A stretch of 64,000 nt of DNA from Pseudo-nitzschia pungens (Eukaryota > Bacillariophyta > Bacillariophyceae > Bacillariales > Bacillariaceae), in contig CM074761.1 in the NCBI GenBank assembly GCA_037355855.1, forward strand, positions 5,661,346 to 5,725,345, in the 5' to 3' direction. The translations under genes were made by a program, and so were the position numbers. Shown here piece by piece: positions 50,841-63,444 of the stretch. Numbering within the stretch: position 1 is the first letter of the stretch; each line of letters opens with the position of its first letter. A model generated the notes under the pieces. The model was not told the origin of the DNA. It searched no databases and saw only the letters and a program-made list of their open reading frames with translations.

Positions 50841-51776
50841 CTACTCCTCACAAGGATACTTCTGTTTCATATCCTGTAGCGTTTCGATTTGCTCTGTGGA
50901 CAGGTGTGCTCTGGCAATCTCCATTACCTCGTTCGTGATAGTTTTTGCTTGGTCTGCAAACTTTCCATAATTCTCTGCTATCTTCTTTCCCACCTCTGTC
51001 TCCTTAATTGTAATATCCTCTTCCTCTAATTGCTTCAGTACAGCGTCATCCCCTTCAGTCCATTGAACTACACCAACTGGGGGATCATCCTTCACTGCTA
51101 CTAGTGCAGTCAGTACCTCCTCTTTCTTCAGAGCTGTAGCCTTTTTGCCAAGCTTCCACTCGTAAATTTTTTTCATGTCGTTCACCCGCAGATTTGCCAA
51201 TTCGCCGCTGCATGACTGAATTAGCGCTTTACACTCCGTTTCCCTCTTCGCATATACCTCCGCTTTTGCCTTTGCGGATTTCATTTCTTCGATTGCTTTT
51301 TCGCGACGTGCTCGTTCGTCCGCAATGTGCTGATCGTGGCAGTTGTAAGGTCTCCCCCCTAGAACGATGTATTTCTTTCCCGCCGTATTTGCCTTAGCAA
51401 TCGCGTCCTGGATCGCGCGCGCCGTTGTAGCTTCCGGTCTTGTAACTCGTAGCTGTTTCCGCGGTGCTTGCTTGCGAAATACGTCTCCGTCGAATCCAAA
51501 TTTGATCAGCGTTTCGACCGCCGTAGCGTTTCGACGTTCGAGCTCCAGTAGTTCCACCGTCGCTGGGTCCTTTGTTTCGTCGATATTTCCGTTTGGCAAA
51601 ATCATCAGCTCGTGCACGACGTTACGATCTCGGAGACAGTTTCGTGTGAAGGGACTAATTCCAACCTTCTCCCAAAAAGGTACAGTCGATTGGGCGCGGC
51701 AAAAGCAGAAGATCTGGGATACTCGTATTCTTGCCCAGGTACAAAATTCTAAGATTGAAAGATCTCTGCCGTACAT
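50841..51776 (-). CDS. Charged coiled-coil protein of unknown function
   Basis: 311 residues from MYGRDLSILEFCTWARIRVS; an upstream in-frame GTG was not used. The protein is hydrophilic, with a Lys/Glu/Ala coiled coil around residues 150-200 (ADERARREKAIEEMKSAKAK). Next comes NDMKKIYEWKLGKKATALKK, and a C-terminal helical region ends YPCEE. No catalytic motif is apparent. It sits between satellite repeats and may belong to an unrecognised mobile element. The first 50 residues are less convincing and could be intronic or untranslated; MILPNGNIDE is an alternative start. Confidence 0.5.
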   Translation of the reverse strand: MYGRDLSILEFCTWARIRVSQIFCFCRAQSTVPFWEKVGISPFTRNCLRDRNVVHELMILPNGNIDETKDPATVELLELERRNATAVETLIKFGFDGDVFRKQAPRKQLRVTRPEATTARAIQDAIAKANTAGKKYIVLGGRPYNCHDQHIADERARREKAIEEMKSAKAKAEVYAKRETECKALIQSCSGELANLRVNDMKKIYEWKLGKKATALKKEEVLTALVAVKDDPPVGVVQWTEGDDAVLKQLEEEDITIKETEVGKKIAENYGKFADQAKTITNEVMEIARAHLSTEQIETLQDMKQKYPCEE

Positions 51777-51839
51777 TGTACATTGTACACTACTAGGACC
51801 AATCACAGCGTAAAGCTTGTTACCCGTACCGGTAGGGTA

Positions 51840-52850
51840 GCTAAATTACTACAGGCAGTGCTGTAGATCTACATACCCCAGTTCTTAGTAGATCAATATT
51901 GGGAGATCTATAGGGGGTGCTAACTGATAAACGGAACTGTTCTGTATTAAGGGGGATAGTAACTGATAAACCGAACCGTACTGGGCTAATGAGGATACTG
52001 AACAGGATGCTAAGCAGGATGCTGGGCCCTGCATGTAGAATTTGTACCACATCTACATACCCCAGTTCTTAGTAGTATTGGGAGGTCTATTAGGGGTGCT
52101 AACTGACAAACAGAACTGTCCTGTGCTAAGGGGGATACTGACGAACAGGAGGCAAGGCTTGATGCTGGGCCCTGGTTGTAGAATTTGTACCACATCTACA
52201 TACCCCAGTTCTTAGCAGATCAATATTGGGAGATTTACAGGAGGATGCTAGTAACTGACAAAAGGAACTGTCCTGTGCTAAGGGGCAAACTGGACAGCAG
52301 GATGCTAAGCAGGATGCTGGGCCCTTCCAGTAGAATTTGCTTGTACCAGATATACAGCATACCCTATCTCTTATTAGTAGATCAATATTATAAAATATTC
52401 AGTGTGCTAACTGATAAACTGAACCGTACTACTGGGCTAATGGGGATACTGGACAGGATGCTAAGCAGGATGCTGGGCCCTTCTAGTAGAATTTGTACCA
52501 TATCTACATACCCCAGTTCTTAGCAGATCAATATTGGGAGATCTACAGGATGCTAACTGATGAACCAAACTGTACTGTGCTAAGGGTGATACTGGACAGG
52601 ATGCTAAGCAGGATGCTGGACCCTGCATGTAGAACTTGTACCAGATGTACATGCCCCAGCTCTTAGCAGATGAATATGATTGGGAGATCTATAGGGGGTG
52701 CTAACTGACGAATGGAACTGTGCTATGCTAAGTGGGATAGTGAACACCAGAATATTAAGCAGGATGCTGGGCCCTTCCAGTAGGATTTGTACCAGATCTA
52801 CATACCCCAGCTCTTAGCAGCCCTATATCATAAGATAGTCAGTGTGCGAA
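51840..52850. repeat. Satellite array, about 150-bp units, seven copies
   Basis: Units share AGAATTTGTACCACATCTAC, ATACCCCAGTTCTTAGCAGA, TCAATATTGGGAGATCTA, GATGCTAACTGATGAAC, GTACTGTGCTAAGGGGGATA and CTAAGCAGGATGCTGGGCCC. Neighbouring copies are 80-90 percent alike by eye. Read in reverse complement, it is the same family as 47700-48340. Confidence 0.92.
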
Positions 52851-53341
52851 GATATAGACGGATTTGTACAGAAATAGGCCCATATTTAGTACGTGTGGTA
52901 CTACCACATGATACTACAAGTAAACCTTAGTACTACTGCTGCTATCAGTCACACCCCAATACGGTAAGGCTTACTTCTTGTCTTCTCGTACGAAACTAAG
53001 GTAACCTTAGTTTTAAAATGTAATCTATTACGAAGTCATTCAACAAAAACAAATATAATGGTAAGATTAAGGTTAAGGCTTACCGTAACCTTACTTCTTA
53101 CATAGAGGCCGTGATGGCGATACAACTCCACTAACCTTACTCCCCCAGGTCCATTATTACCAATACATACGTCTACCCGTATTTAAGGTACCTGTACATA
53201 CCAGTAAGGCTTACTTCTTTAAAAATAATTAAAACCTTACTAAATTTCACACAACGAGTTGGAACAGAGAATAAAATAGAAGATCCCGGATCGCGAGCAG
53301 CAATCCATCAGAAATAATAATAATAAGGTAACGGACAACAG

Positions 53342-53393
<52 letters not shown>

Positions 53394-53436
53394 CAGCAAC
53401 CAGCAACAACTCCCACCAAGACCAACTACAGCCACC
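52851..53436. promoter_or_regulatory. Upstream region and 5-prime leader of the HIR3-like gene
   Basis: It holds dense GTAAGGCTTACTTC/GTAACCTTAC motifs (52920-53240), then a (CAG/CAA)n tract at 53338-53410 directly before the start. The start context is GCCACCATGT, a strong Kozak match. No separate gene. Confidence 0.5.
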
Positions 53437-54107
53437 ATGTGGGAGGCCGCAAACGCCCCCTCCCGAGACGATGACAATCTGGGCGATGACGGAGCGTTGC
53501 TCCACGATCCTTCAAGCCGCCAAATCCACGAACACGACAGCATCAACATCAACAACTCCGACAACTTCTCCCGTCGGGATTACCTCCAACAGCAAAAGTA
53601 TCATCATCATCATCAGCAGCAACATCAACAACAACAACAACAACAACAACAACGGAACCACTCCAATCACCATTACCACTATCATCAACACCGCGGAACG
53701 GTCGGCGCAAGAAGATCTCGCCACCGCACAATCTCCTCGGAAACCGTGGAAGCCGCCTTGTCTAGGTTGTCCAAGGCGTACACCATTTCCATCGAATGCA
53801 TCGGTGCCATCCACAAAACGAACCAAATGATCGTGAGGGAAAAACACAAACAAAAACAGCAACCAAGACAACAGCAACTAGAAAAACAACAACAACAACA
53901 ACAACAGCAGCAGCAACGAAACCAAATGCAAATACAAAGCCAACACGAAGGAAGCAACAACTTTTTCGGCCAGGACCAATCCGAAACTGCCGCCGCCGCT
54001 TCCAGCGAGAGAAAGTCCACAAAAGCAACAAATACTACTAATACTACTTCTGCTACAACTCCAGTTGCAACGATTCCTCCTCGTCCTGCCGCCATTCCCC
54101 AAATGAA

Positions 54108-54138
<31 letters not shown>

Positions 54139-57100
54139 GCGCTTCGAACCATCCAAAAGGTTTCCAATGCTGCCCGGACCACACTGGAGACGGCGATTTT
54201 GTTGGATCCGTTGATGCTTCCCCACATTCCCGTTCTGCACCAGACCGTGCTGGAATTAGGATTGGAACTCGAATTTTCGTCGAAGCAAACGAAACACGGT
54301 AGTAGAGATGGCAATGACCGCAACAATGTCGATGGCAAAAACAATCCTAATGACAATGATAATGACAATCGCAATCACAATAGCGATAACCGTTCCTCGC
54401 TGTGGAGCGCCGTGAACGAACCGCGCCCCTCTCCGCCGATTCTTTCGTCGGCGGCGCACAAATCGACACTGGCGAAGCTGGCCTATCTGTCCCTGGTCAA
54501 CTATTCCGATCTGCTGCAGCAGGGCTGCTGCGCAAAAGAAAATCGAAATCGCGATCACCCTGCCGAATCCTCCATTCTCGACCGCGGGATCGTCCCGAGG
54601 CTCGAATCCCTCGCCAACAACAACAACAACAACAACAACGACAGCGACAGCTGCTGCTGGTCCCCCGAGTATCCGGTGGACACGCAGCGACTGGCAGTTG
54701 CCGCACTGTGCGACGCGTCCAAGCTGGACGGGAGCGATCCGATCGTCTGGCTCAAGCTGGCCTGCGCCTCGCGGAGGCTCGAACGGCTGCTGGAAGTGAC
54801 AGCGGATGATGCGGCGGGGACAACGAAAATGACGACGCTGGAACGGTCCCTGCACCGGCGCCTCCAGGCCTTTGCCCTCGAGGCGGGCAGCGTTGCGCTC
54901 CCGAGGCACATGCCACCCAACCGGACCATCGTCCGGGCCCTGGAGGAACTCTCTGCCGAGCCGGAACCGGAGACGTACGATTCCGGAGCACCGACATCGT
55001 CGTCGACCAGGGTTGGCGTTCGCACCGAGACGTTGGAGCTCAAGCTGACGCGGTACTCGTGGGCGGTCCTCGGAAAGCTGATCCTGCGGGCCTGCAAGGG
55101 CGAGGAAATCACGGCTCCGTGGGAAGCGACGTCGCCACTGCCTTTGCCGGGGCTCCTCCGGCACCACAAGTCCCCCCCGCTGTCCCTGTTTGGATCCCCG
55201 GCGATTGTTCTGAAATTGTCTCCCATGCTCGTCCTCCCGTCTCAGGTGCTCGGAAAAATCTGTCAGTACCTCGAAAACACCTCTATATGGAAGTTCGAAG
55301 CTACCTGCAAGGCCCTCTCGGTCAACATTCTAGCGGCTCGTGCCCTTTTGGAAGAACACGAGAATGATGACGACGATAACAACAACCACGACGACGACGA
55401 CGACGATGCGGCAGAGTTGTTGCTGCGGCAGCAAGAAATCAGGCAAAAGGAACAACTCCAAAAGATGAAGAGTCGAAACTCGTCGCAAGGATCGAAAGAA
55501 TTGTCGCCAGCCGAAGAGAAGGACGCAGAGATGCTGCGCAACGACGAAACAATGAATGACGGTACCGAAACGAATCCCGACGACAATACCAATGCCACCA
55601 CCACCACCACCAGCAGCAACAACAATGGCGATACGGAAAGAGAAACGCCGAACACCAGCCAAACGGTTCCTCCAAAACCACCCCCATTGCCCCAGCGACA
55701 GAGCTCAAGAACTTCCAAGCGATTGCGCTCCCAACAAATATCCACCGGAAAGAAACAGGATCGGGCCGCCAAGCGAAAGTCCTTTGACTATTGCTTCGTC
55801 GCGGCGACGCTCTCGTGCACAAAGGAGAAGCACAACGATCTGGTGCACGGCCTCAGAAAGACCACCGAATTTGCTCACCTGCTGAAGGGCGGGGAACCTC
55901 CGGGACAAACGCCATCGGGTGCCCGAGGCCGGCGCAAGGCTCGCTCGTCGTCGTCGTCGACGTCGTCGTGGCTGCCGAAGCTGGACGGATCATCCAGCAG
56001 CGCCAAACATTCAGATGCCAGGGAACGGATCGGCGACGCTTCGCTGTCGGCCTTTGTCAAGCGGTGGACGGCAAAGAATTCCGGTCCAATGGACCTGCTG
56101 GAGCGGTATCTGGCCCACGTGGCGCTCTTTGTGGAAGACGTCTTTGCAAGCGATTCCCCCACGATGGGACTGCACTCCTGCGTGCTTTCCTCGTTTCAGG
56201 CCCTGCTGCTGCGGAGCGGGTCTCACCAGTGCATTGTGCCAAAATTCTTCCGGCCGATGGCCGAAACGGGGTCCCCGTTGCGATCCATCGAAACCTTTGC
56301 GATGGATCTCCTCTACGCGGAGTTGATTTTGCGGCAGTGCGATCGATACTTTCCCAAGGTCGTTGAATTCGACGACGATGCGAACCTGATCTCGCTCATG
56401 ATCCCCGGTCTCGTGGAATCCTGCCACCAACTGCGGGAAGAATTCGGCTCGAAAGAACGACGCGAAAGCGATCACGAAACGAGCATCGACGATGACCACC
56501 GCCAGAAATTCCATCGGTTGGAGATACGGTGCCACTGGCTGACGGCGTGTTTCTTTCTCTGGAGAAGCAGAATTGCGCGGGCAATCTACATGTCCCGAGA
56601 AGCCGAAGACGAGGGCATCCATTTCATCGGATTGGCCATCGACTGCTTCGAATCCTCCCCTTTTCTTCGGTCCAGGGGGGTGATCAAGACTCCCCATCTC
56701 GGATCACCGGGACGGGAGGATGCTTTTTGGCACGAAATTTCCCCCGAGTCTCTGTCACGTTTCCGTGATGAGATCCAGGCCTCGTCAGTCGTCTCGCACG
56801 CCCGACAGCGGTTCCAGGAATTGGTGGCGCAGCTGAAACCAGCAGAAGGTGAAGACGATCCGGGCGGCCCGTTGTTGTCCTCCACGAAACCAAACATTGC
56901 AGCGGAGGACGCAAGTGCCCTGGCCGAAATCGGTCGCAAGCTCTTTGAACGGTACGGCTCACGGTACGGGAGTGCCGAATCCAAACTGGTCGAACTCGTG
57001 GACAATTTTCTCGAATCGTGCGGTGGAGCTCTGTTGTCGTCAACGCCACGGCAGAAGCCTCAGCCGCAGGAACGCTCGAGCAGGGCCGATGTTGTTCCCA

Positions 57101-60100
57101 ACGACGACATCAATGATTTTATTCAACTGGAACCGTACACGGTCGAAGACCTGAAGAAGGTGTCCAACCCTACGATAGTGTCGATGCTGATCATTTGCCT
57201 GAACATGGATCGGTCCAACCGATTGTCCGTTGCTCGGCTCCTGTTGCGATTGATCCTTACCACGAGGGATTGTCACGGCTTGTTGCTGAAGCAAATCGCT
57301 GACTACAGAGCAACGCGAAAGCATGCGGATGGATATCAATCCGATGATGCAATGAGTGACAGCGACGATGACATGAGTGGCATCCGGCCGCAATCGTCGC
57401 AAAGGGAAGACGACGAAAAGAAAGCAAGGCAATGTGGCCATTTCATCAAACTCCTGATCGAATATCTTTGCATTGCACTGCGGTCCTATCTTTCCGAGGA
57501 CGAGAAAAAAAATTTGCTCACTTCGGACGAATTCGGCACTATGATAAGCTCCGTTCTCGATTTCTCGAATCGATGGTTCCAATCCACTGTTCGGTTTTTG
57601 TCAATGCCCAATGATACTCTCGATCAGGATCTGGTTCGCTTGACGCGAACACTTGCAAGCGAATCGGAAAGTCTTCGCGAGAACGGGACGATATCGAAGG
57701 CAATTGAGTCGGTTTTCTTTCGTGGTCTGGTGAAAATTATCATTTCTCAGCAGGAAGTTTTGAAGAATCTCATCACCTCCCAAGTGGATCGATCGAACCG
57801 AACCGCTAGGCAGCGCCTTTGCATCCAAAGAGCACATTACATCGGCCTTGTTGCGTCCGAATTGGGTGCAATGCTTTCAACGAATTTGGCGACCGTAAAT
57901 AATTTTGTCCTTGAGAAGGGCCCTCTATTTCAGAGCCATGGCATCCAGGAAACGAAGCGAGAAACGTCAAAGCTGCTGACGTCCGACGACGAGATCATGT
58001 TCCTTTTTGCCGTGAGGTGGCTGAGACAATTTGCCTTGCAGGACGGAGGTGAAAGCTTGAGTACCCACAGCAACGGCAATTCCCCCAACTCCTTTGACCG
58101 TCCCATCATCAAAGAATTGAAGATTCCCATCACGATTCTAGTTATCGGCACATGCGGCTCTTCTTCTCGTAGTCGGAACACCAGGGATCTCGAAGCAGTC
58201 ACTTCCAGAGAAGGTCCGGAAAGCTGTCTTCTAAGTCTCAACGAGTTTCTTGACACTGATGCTAGTATCAATGATTGGCAGTCTGACAGCGAAAATGAAG
58301 AGGACGCAATTCAAAGGTCGAAGAAGGAATTATTGCGTGTCATCTGCCACGCAACACACTGTGTTGTTTTGGTTTTTGATAAAGTCGATGACAAAGATGC
58401 CGCTACAAAATTTCTGGAAACTGACTGCGACACGGATCTGGGCCCACTCCTACCTCTGGTAGCAGCTCGAGTACTAAATTTTTTTGCAGATGCGCTCCTT
58501 TTGAATTTTGGTGATGAGGCAGACGGCAAAGACAGGACTCTGTTGTGGTCGCCATCCTATCCTTACCGAACGAGATATGTGGGAGAGCTCTTGGATGCTG
58601 CTCTGTATAAGACATACCGATGGCAATATGGATTTGCACTGGTAGGAGAGCAAACCCACCACTCGAATGCGGGGAATGAACTTTCCCACTCGGCGAACCA
58701 TATAAATGAAATTGCTAGAAGAGGTTTCAGACTTGAAAACACTGTCGCAGCGGGTCAACTCTATCGATGTATAATGAGAGCATATGCAAGTGGAAGGAGA
58801 ACACCCCCAAAAAAGGCATTAGAAGCTGTCAAAGCCGCTTTGCCACAACATCGAGAGAGTGAACAAAGCAAAATTTTGCGCAGGTTTATGTTCTCTGGGG
58901 ACAACATTGACATCGATATGCATCAACTTTTGAATATGAATGAGAATTGGGATTCTCCTTTTTCCGTTGTTCGAGATTCCATCGCAGAGAACAAAGATTC
59001 CCTCTATAGTGATGGAAATTCTTCGCTCGACGAACTCGAAGCAACTCAAGTGCGACGCGGTCTATCCAAGCAACTTGCACTCGGACCATTGCCAATATTC
59101 ACGGGTGATTCAAAAAGCAAATCCGAGACTGCAACGGGAGATGACCGATCGCAAACAATTTGCAATGAGATGGCAATCGCAAAGAAATTCAATGCTATTA
59201 TCGATGACTTATGTTTGAGTGATGCGGACAATTGGGAGGGATGGTACAGGGCTGGGCAATGCTGCATGATGAAGGCAGAAGCAATTGCTGATCGACTTGG
59301 TCTTACAAGAGGTTTCTCCAGGATAGAACTCTTCTGCGTCCCAGCCCATAGAGGAGCGAATCAACGAAGTATAGATATCCTGAAATTGCAAGACGAGCAA
59401 GAGAATGAAGATAGAATGATGAAAGAAATCAACGTACTTGGGCGTGATTATTCGTTGTATATTAATCATGCATGGTCCTCGTTTCCCTCATTGCGTGATT
59501 TTACATCGAAACTGAAGGAAAGTTACGCACATGAAAGGGGTGAAAATAGAAATGCGTGCCTTGCTTTTTGGAACGATCTAGACTCAAAGTATGGCGATGG
59601 AAAATATCTCGAGTGGCAAGAGGTTTGTGGAGGTTTATTCGTCGATGCGCTTCGAAATCTGTCTGCAAGATTTTTAAGTGTCGCTCTTTACATTCTCCAA
59701 TCTAAACCAGAAATTAACTCCGACATCAAGGTGTTACTTTCAGATGTATGTGAAACTCTTGGGAATATATTTTACACGGAACTGATGGCCTCTCAGAAAT
59801 ATGGCTGGCCGATGCGCGTGCTTACATCAAAGAGAAAAAGAGATCTTGCCGTCTCTGCAAAGGCATGCTATCTTGCTTCTATTAAACATGCAGACGATTC
59901 CGTAGATGAGGGTGACGACAGAAACGATCATTCAACGTGGGATTTACAGTTCATGGTTGGAAAGGTGCGTAACGTAATCGATAAGTGTGGCACAAAATTT
60001 ACTTTTCTTTTTTCTCACTTCAGAACACCGACCCTTTATTTTCCATAGTGCGACGAAAAGATTGCTGGCACATACGAGCAAGAAGCATTCGTGAAACAGA

Positions 60101-61758
60101 CCGACAGCATACAACCCAATGCAAGACTCTACGAACAGCATACAAGTAGAGCGATGTCGGTTTATCAACAAGCCCTTGTAGAAGCAACAAAGTTGGAAGA
60201 TGCTGGTAGCCAATTGCTCGATTCTGGCGGAAGCGGTCATGGGTCAACCGAAATCCTTTACCGGCTTCATGCATCGAGATTGAAGTGTTTGATTCGTGCT
60301 GTTTCAAGAAAGGAGGAAGAGAGAGAAGAAGCAATAATGGAGGCACTGCGTTTGACTGAGAAACATCGTTTCAAAGAAACCGATTTTTCGGACGAAGCAC
60401 TAGAAAAAAGTGCAAACGAACGAATTTGGATAGTTTTCGCTGACATTGTTAACGGACTTGCTGAGTGCCGGAAGCTAAAGGCATTCTTCCATCGATCTGT
60501 GTACCGTCATGCTCAGGCACTGATGTGGTCTCCAGTCCTTTACGATCCATCGTCAAGCAAAGGGAGCATGGGAATTATTCCTGCATCACATAGCTGTTAC
60601 ATTGAAGGCCTTGACAGTTCAAAACCGGCAGCGCACAGCGCCGAGAGCGTCCTAGGTACCCTCTTTGATAAGAAACGTGTTCAGCTCTGTGCTGTTTGGG
60701 TGACAAATAGTGGGGCAGCTTCCCCTTTTCAAGCGATGAATAGCACAGTGCGAAAGTATGACTCGTTGCGTGGAAAATACATCGGCGCATACCTGGAAAC
60801 ACTGCGCATGTGCAATCTCAGATCCGACGTCGAAACATTGATGAAATGGCTGTACACAAGCCGACGCGATCGTCCGTCGTACTTTCAGGCAGGAGCTATG
60901 AATTGCGGCGACAAACCACCCCTTTCCCACGCGCAAGATTCATTGCTCATTGTCAATAGCAAGAGTGTTCTAATGTCGAAAGGTTTCCTGCTAGCTGCAA
61001 AAAGGAAGGCAAACGGGATGCTTGCCGATATCTTGCTGCACGAAATGTCGAAAAGGGCGACTCCTTCGGCTCCATCGAAACCATTGTCGTCTAATACAGC
61101 GTCCCCCGAACTGAATAAAATGACGGAGTTCTACCTGAAACATTCATATGCGTGTTACCTCCGTCTCAATTGTTCAGTGGAAGACCTCCGGAAGGCGCGT
61201 GCGTGGAAGTATGGTTCTGCATCCCTTTCTGAAGTTGATGCGATGTGTGCGGCGTACCTGTCTCTTGGCGATCCAATCCGAGATGAAATCGCGGTTACCA
61301 ACGACTTTGGAGATTGGTCTGGCGGTGGCCAGAAATCGATGATTTTCAAAGCCGCTTTGGCGAAATGCAAGGCACTTTTTCCGTCGCTGTCGGCCAATGC
61401 CGTCTTCGGAAAATCGAAAACAAAAAAGGGGAAAAGCAGTGGTAGCAGCACACAGGATGCGCAAGACCCCGACGAATTCAAGAGCGGCAAGCGGAAATCC
61501 CCGTCACCGTCCTCGAACAACTTGGATCTCTTGACCCCGTCGTCCGAAGTAGAGACGAAAAAGGTGTCCTTTGAGGTTGCGGTCCCCAGTGGACTGACTT
61601 CCGGGGACACATTTTTGACGACTGTTAGCGTTGCAGGGTCTTCGAGGAAAGTCAAGTTAACTGTACCAGATGGTGACCATTCTACCCTTAGGTTCAATAT
61701 GTACGTTCCAAAATCGAAAATATCCCAGGGGAGCAAGAAGCCAAAATTGAATGACTAG
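53437..61758 (+). CDS. CABIN1/HIR3-like subunit of the HIRA histone-chaperone complex
   Basis: Two exons (53437-59964, 60049-61758) join in phase 0 by GTGCGT...TTCCATAG, giving 2745 residues. The family acts in the nucleus as scaffold of the HIRA complex, which deposits H3.3-H4 independently of replication. Support by order: a TPR-like LDGSDPIVWLKLACASRRLE (about 431-450) and the following helix; YSWAVLGKLILRAC; a basic RQSSRTSKRLRSQ; GPMDLLERYLAHVAL; CHWLTACFFLWRSRIARA; near 1930 NWEGWYRAGQCCMMKAEAI; and, across the splice, STWDLQFMVGKCDEK, all matching CABIN1 landmarks. The N-terminus is Gln/Asn/Ser-rich. LPSQVLGKICQYLENTSIWK (about 599-618) resembles an F-box and is not known from CABIN1. 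Acidic DSDDD patches occur near 1307. Identification rests on motif order. Confidence 0.75.
59965..60048 (+). other. 84-bp intron of the HIR3-like gene
   Basis: GTGCGTAACG donor and TTTTCCATAG acceptor. The CAG at 60021-60023 would put exon 2 out of frame, so the later AG is used. It has no pentamer repeats. Confidence 0.85.
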
Positions 61759-61959
61759 CAAACAAATTGGGGTAAAAGTACGAGATGTAATATATCAATC
61801 AATTACAATAGTAATCTGTAATCTTACTAGACCTATTACTTTCGTATGTAAAAAACTGCGAGTGGTATTGTGCCGGTAACCTTACGGTATGATCTAGTAA
61901 CTACGAAAGTACTAGATCGATTGCCTTTTCGCTGCTTCGAGGAAGTACTTCTTATAAGG
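61759..61959. other. 3-prime flank of the HIR3-like gene
   Basis: AT-rich with GTAACCTTACGGTA-type motifs; nothing else recognised. Confidence 0.4.
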
Positions 61960-62692
61960 CAGGGGTCATAATATAAGAAGGGGTATGCCACGACGTCTGT
62001 CCGTCGCCCGTGTTCGACGTACAAATACTAGGAAAAAAAAAATGGCACTCCATATTCCATGTGTGGTCCAATTTAGAAAAATTTCCCTCAACCTCAATTT
62101 TTTTTTTCCACTTTCACTGCATAATACTAACAAAAACTATTACACTTCAATCTATAACAACTCCATCAAAAATTGTAACAAAACAATATTTGAATATTGT
62201 ATCTAGCCCAATTTTTTACAGGGATTATGAATATGTAACTGCTTTTCACTCTAGATGGATGGAAGATAAAGTAATTTATTTGGATGGATGGTCCAAATTT
62301 TGGTTCCAAGTGGAAGCTTTTAATTGAATAAAAATAAAACGGATGACGGACGGACGATCCGATTTTGTATTTTATATTCCAGGTGGAAGGCACAGATCAC
62401 TGGTAGTTTGAATCAGCAATATCAGACAGCAGATGGATGTAAACTGAAAAAGGTACTTACTACTTGACTCTCAACTATATACGTGAACTGCATATCAAAT
62501 TTAAAAGTTGGAGAGTGATTGGAAGTGTACTTGGTAAGTTGCTTTATCAGGTACACTTTTACTAGTGATATGCAGTAAATTATGAGAAGAAAAAAATTGA
62601 CTGAGGGAAATTTTTCTATTTTGGACCACACATGGAATATGAATCACCGATTTTTAGCGATCGTGGCATACCCCTTCTTATTATGACCCCTG
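61960..62692. mobile_element. Foldback DNA element with long terminal inverted repeats
   Basis: The ends start CAGGGGTCATAATA and continue AGAAGGGGTATGCCACGA, then share CATATTCCATGTGTGGTCCA and GAAAAATTTCCCTCA. The arms remain recognisable for about 200 bp each. The interior has GGATGGATGG runs and no transposase. The CAGGG terminus is common in hAT-type elements; flanking 8-mers TTATAAGG and TTATGGTA agree only in part, so the class is uncertain. Confidence 0.8.
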
Positions 62693-63412
62693 TTATGGTA
62701 AGGTTAATTTGACGAAATTGGTTATGCATTATTTGAAGGCATTATTTAGTCCCATGACTGAATCCAATCCGTCCCACATTACATTCAACATACCGTATTG
62801 AATAAATATCTGCACGCGCCAACCATGCGCCGCAACAGTTTTCTACTGACTCTGCGGTAAGGTTAGGTACGGTACACCTTAGTGCTTGTACACGAACCGC
62901 AAACAAAAAAACCAACCACAACAATCACAAGCAGCAGGAAACACCCCCCGTAGCCTTAACAAGACGGCACCGTCGAACCCCCGACAAATCAAATCTGCCG
63001 TGGTACTTTCCAGAATCGCGCGCGCGCATGTCTGTCCGAAAGTCTGACACGGTCTGGCAGGGGCGGGATTCGATTCGATTCACTCTGGTAAAAAACATAA
63101 CACTCCTCGTACGAGTACCGGTATAGGTTCTTAATTAACCTTACCGGTACTTGTACTTCGTAAGGTTTACCTGGTAACTACTTAACCTCAAACCTTACTT
63201 CGTACATGCGATGATTCTGACTCTCGTACGGTACCGTACAGAACAGTACGTATCGTACGCTACCGTACAGAACGGAGAACGCAGTTTGCGCGAGTTGTGG
63301 AAATCTCGAGAAACAAGGGAAACGAAACCACCGGGGTTGAGAACGAACCAATGAATCTGTCCAAGAATAATATCTGTGTTGTTTCGTGTCGTCAACAAAC
63401 AAGAACAATAGA

Positions 63413-63444
<32 letters not shown>

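Noticed and set aside
51840..52850. Hammerhead ribozyme core in the satellite (ACTGATGAAC)
   Set aside because: Only one or two copies have CTGATGA and no GAAA core with stems follows at the required distance.
62742..62924. Minus-strand ORF with signal-peptide-like start
   Set aside because: It opens only from a TTG and shows no further support.
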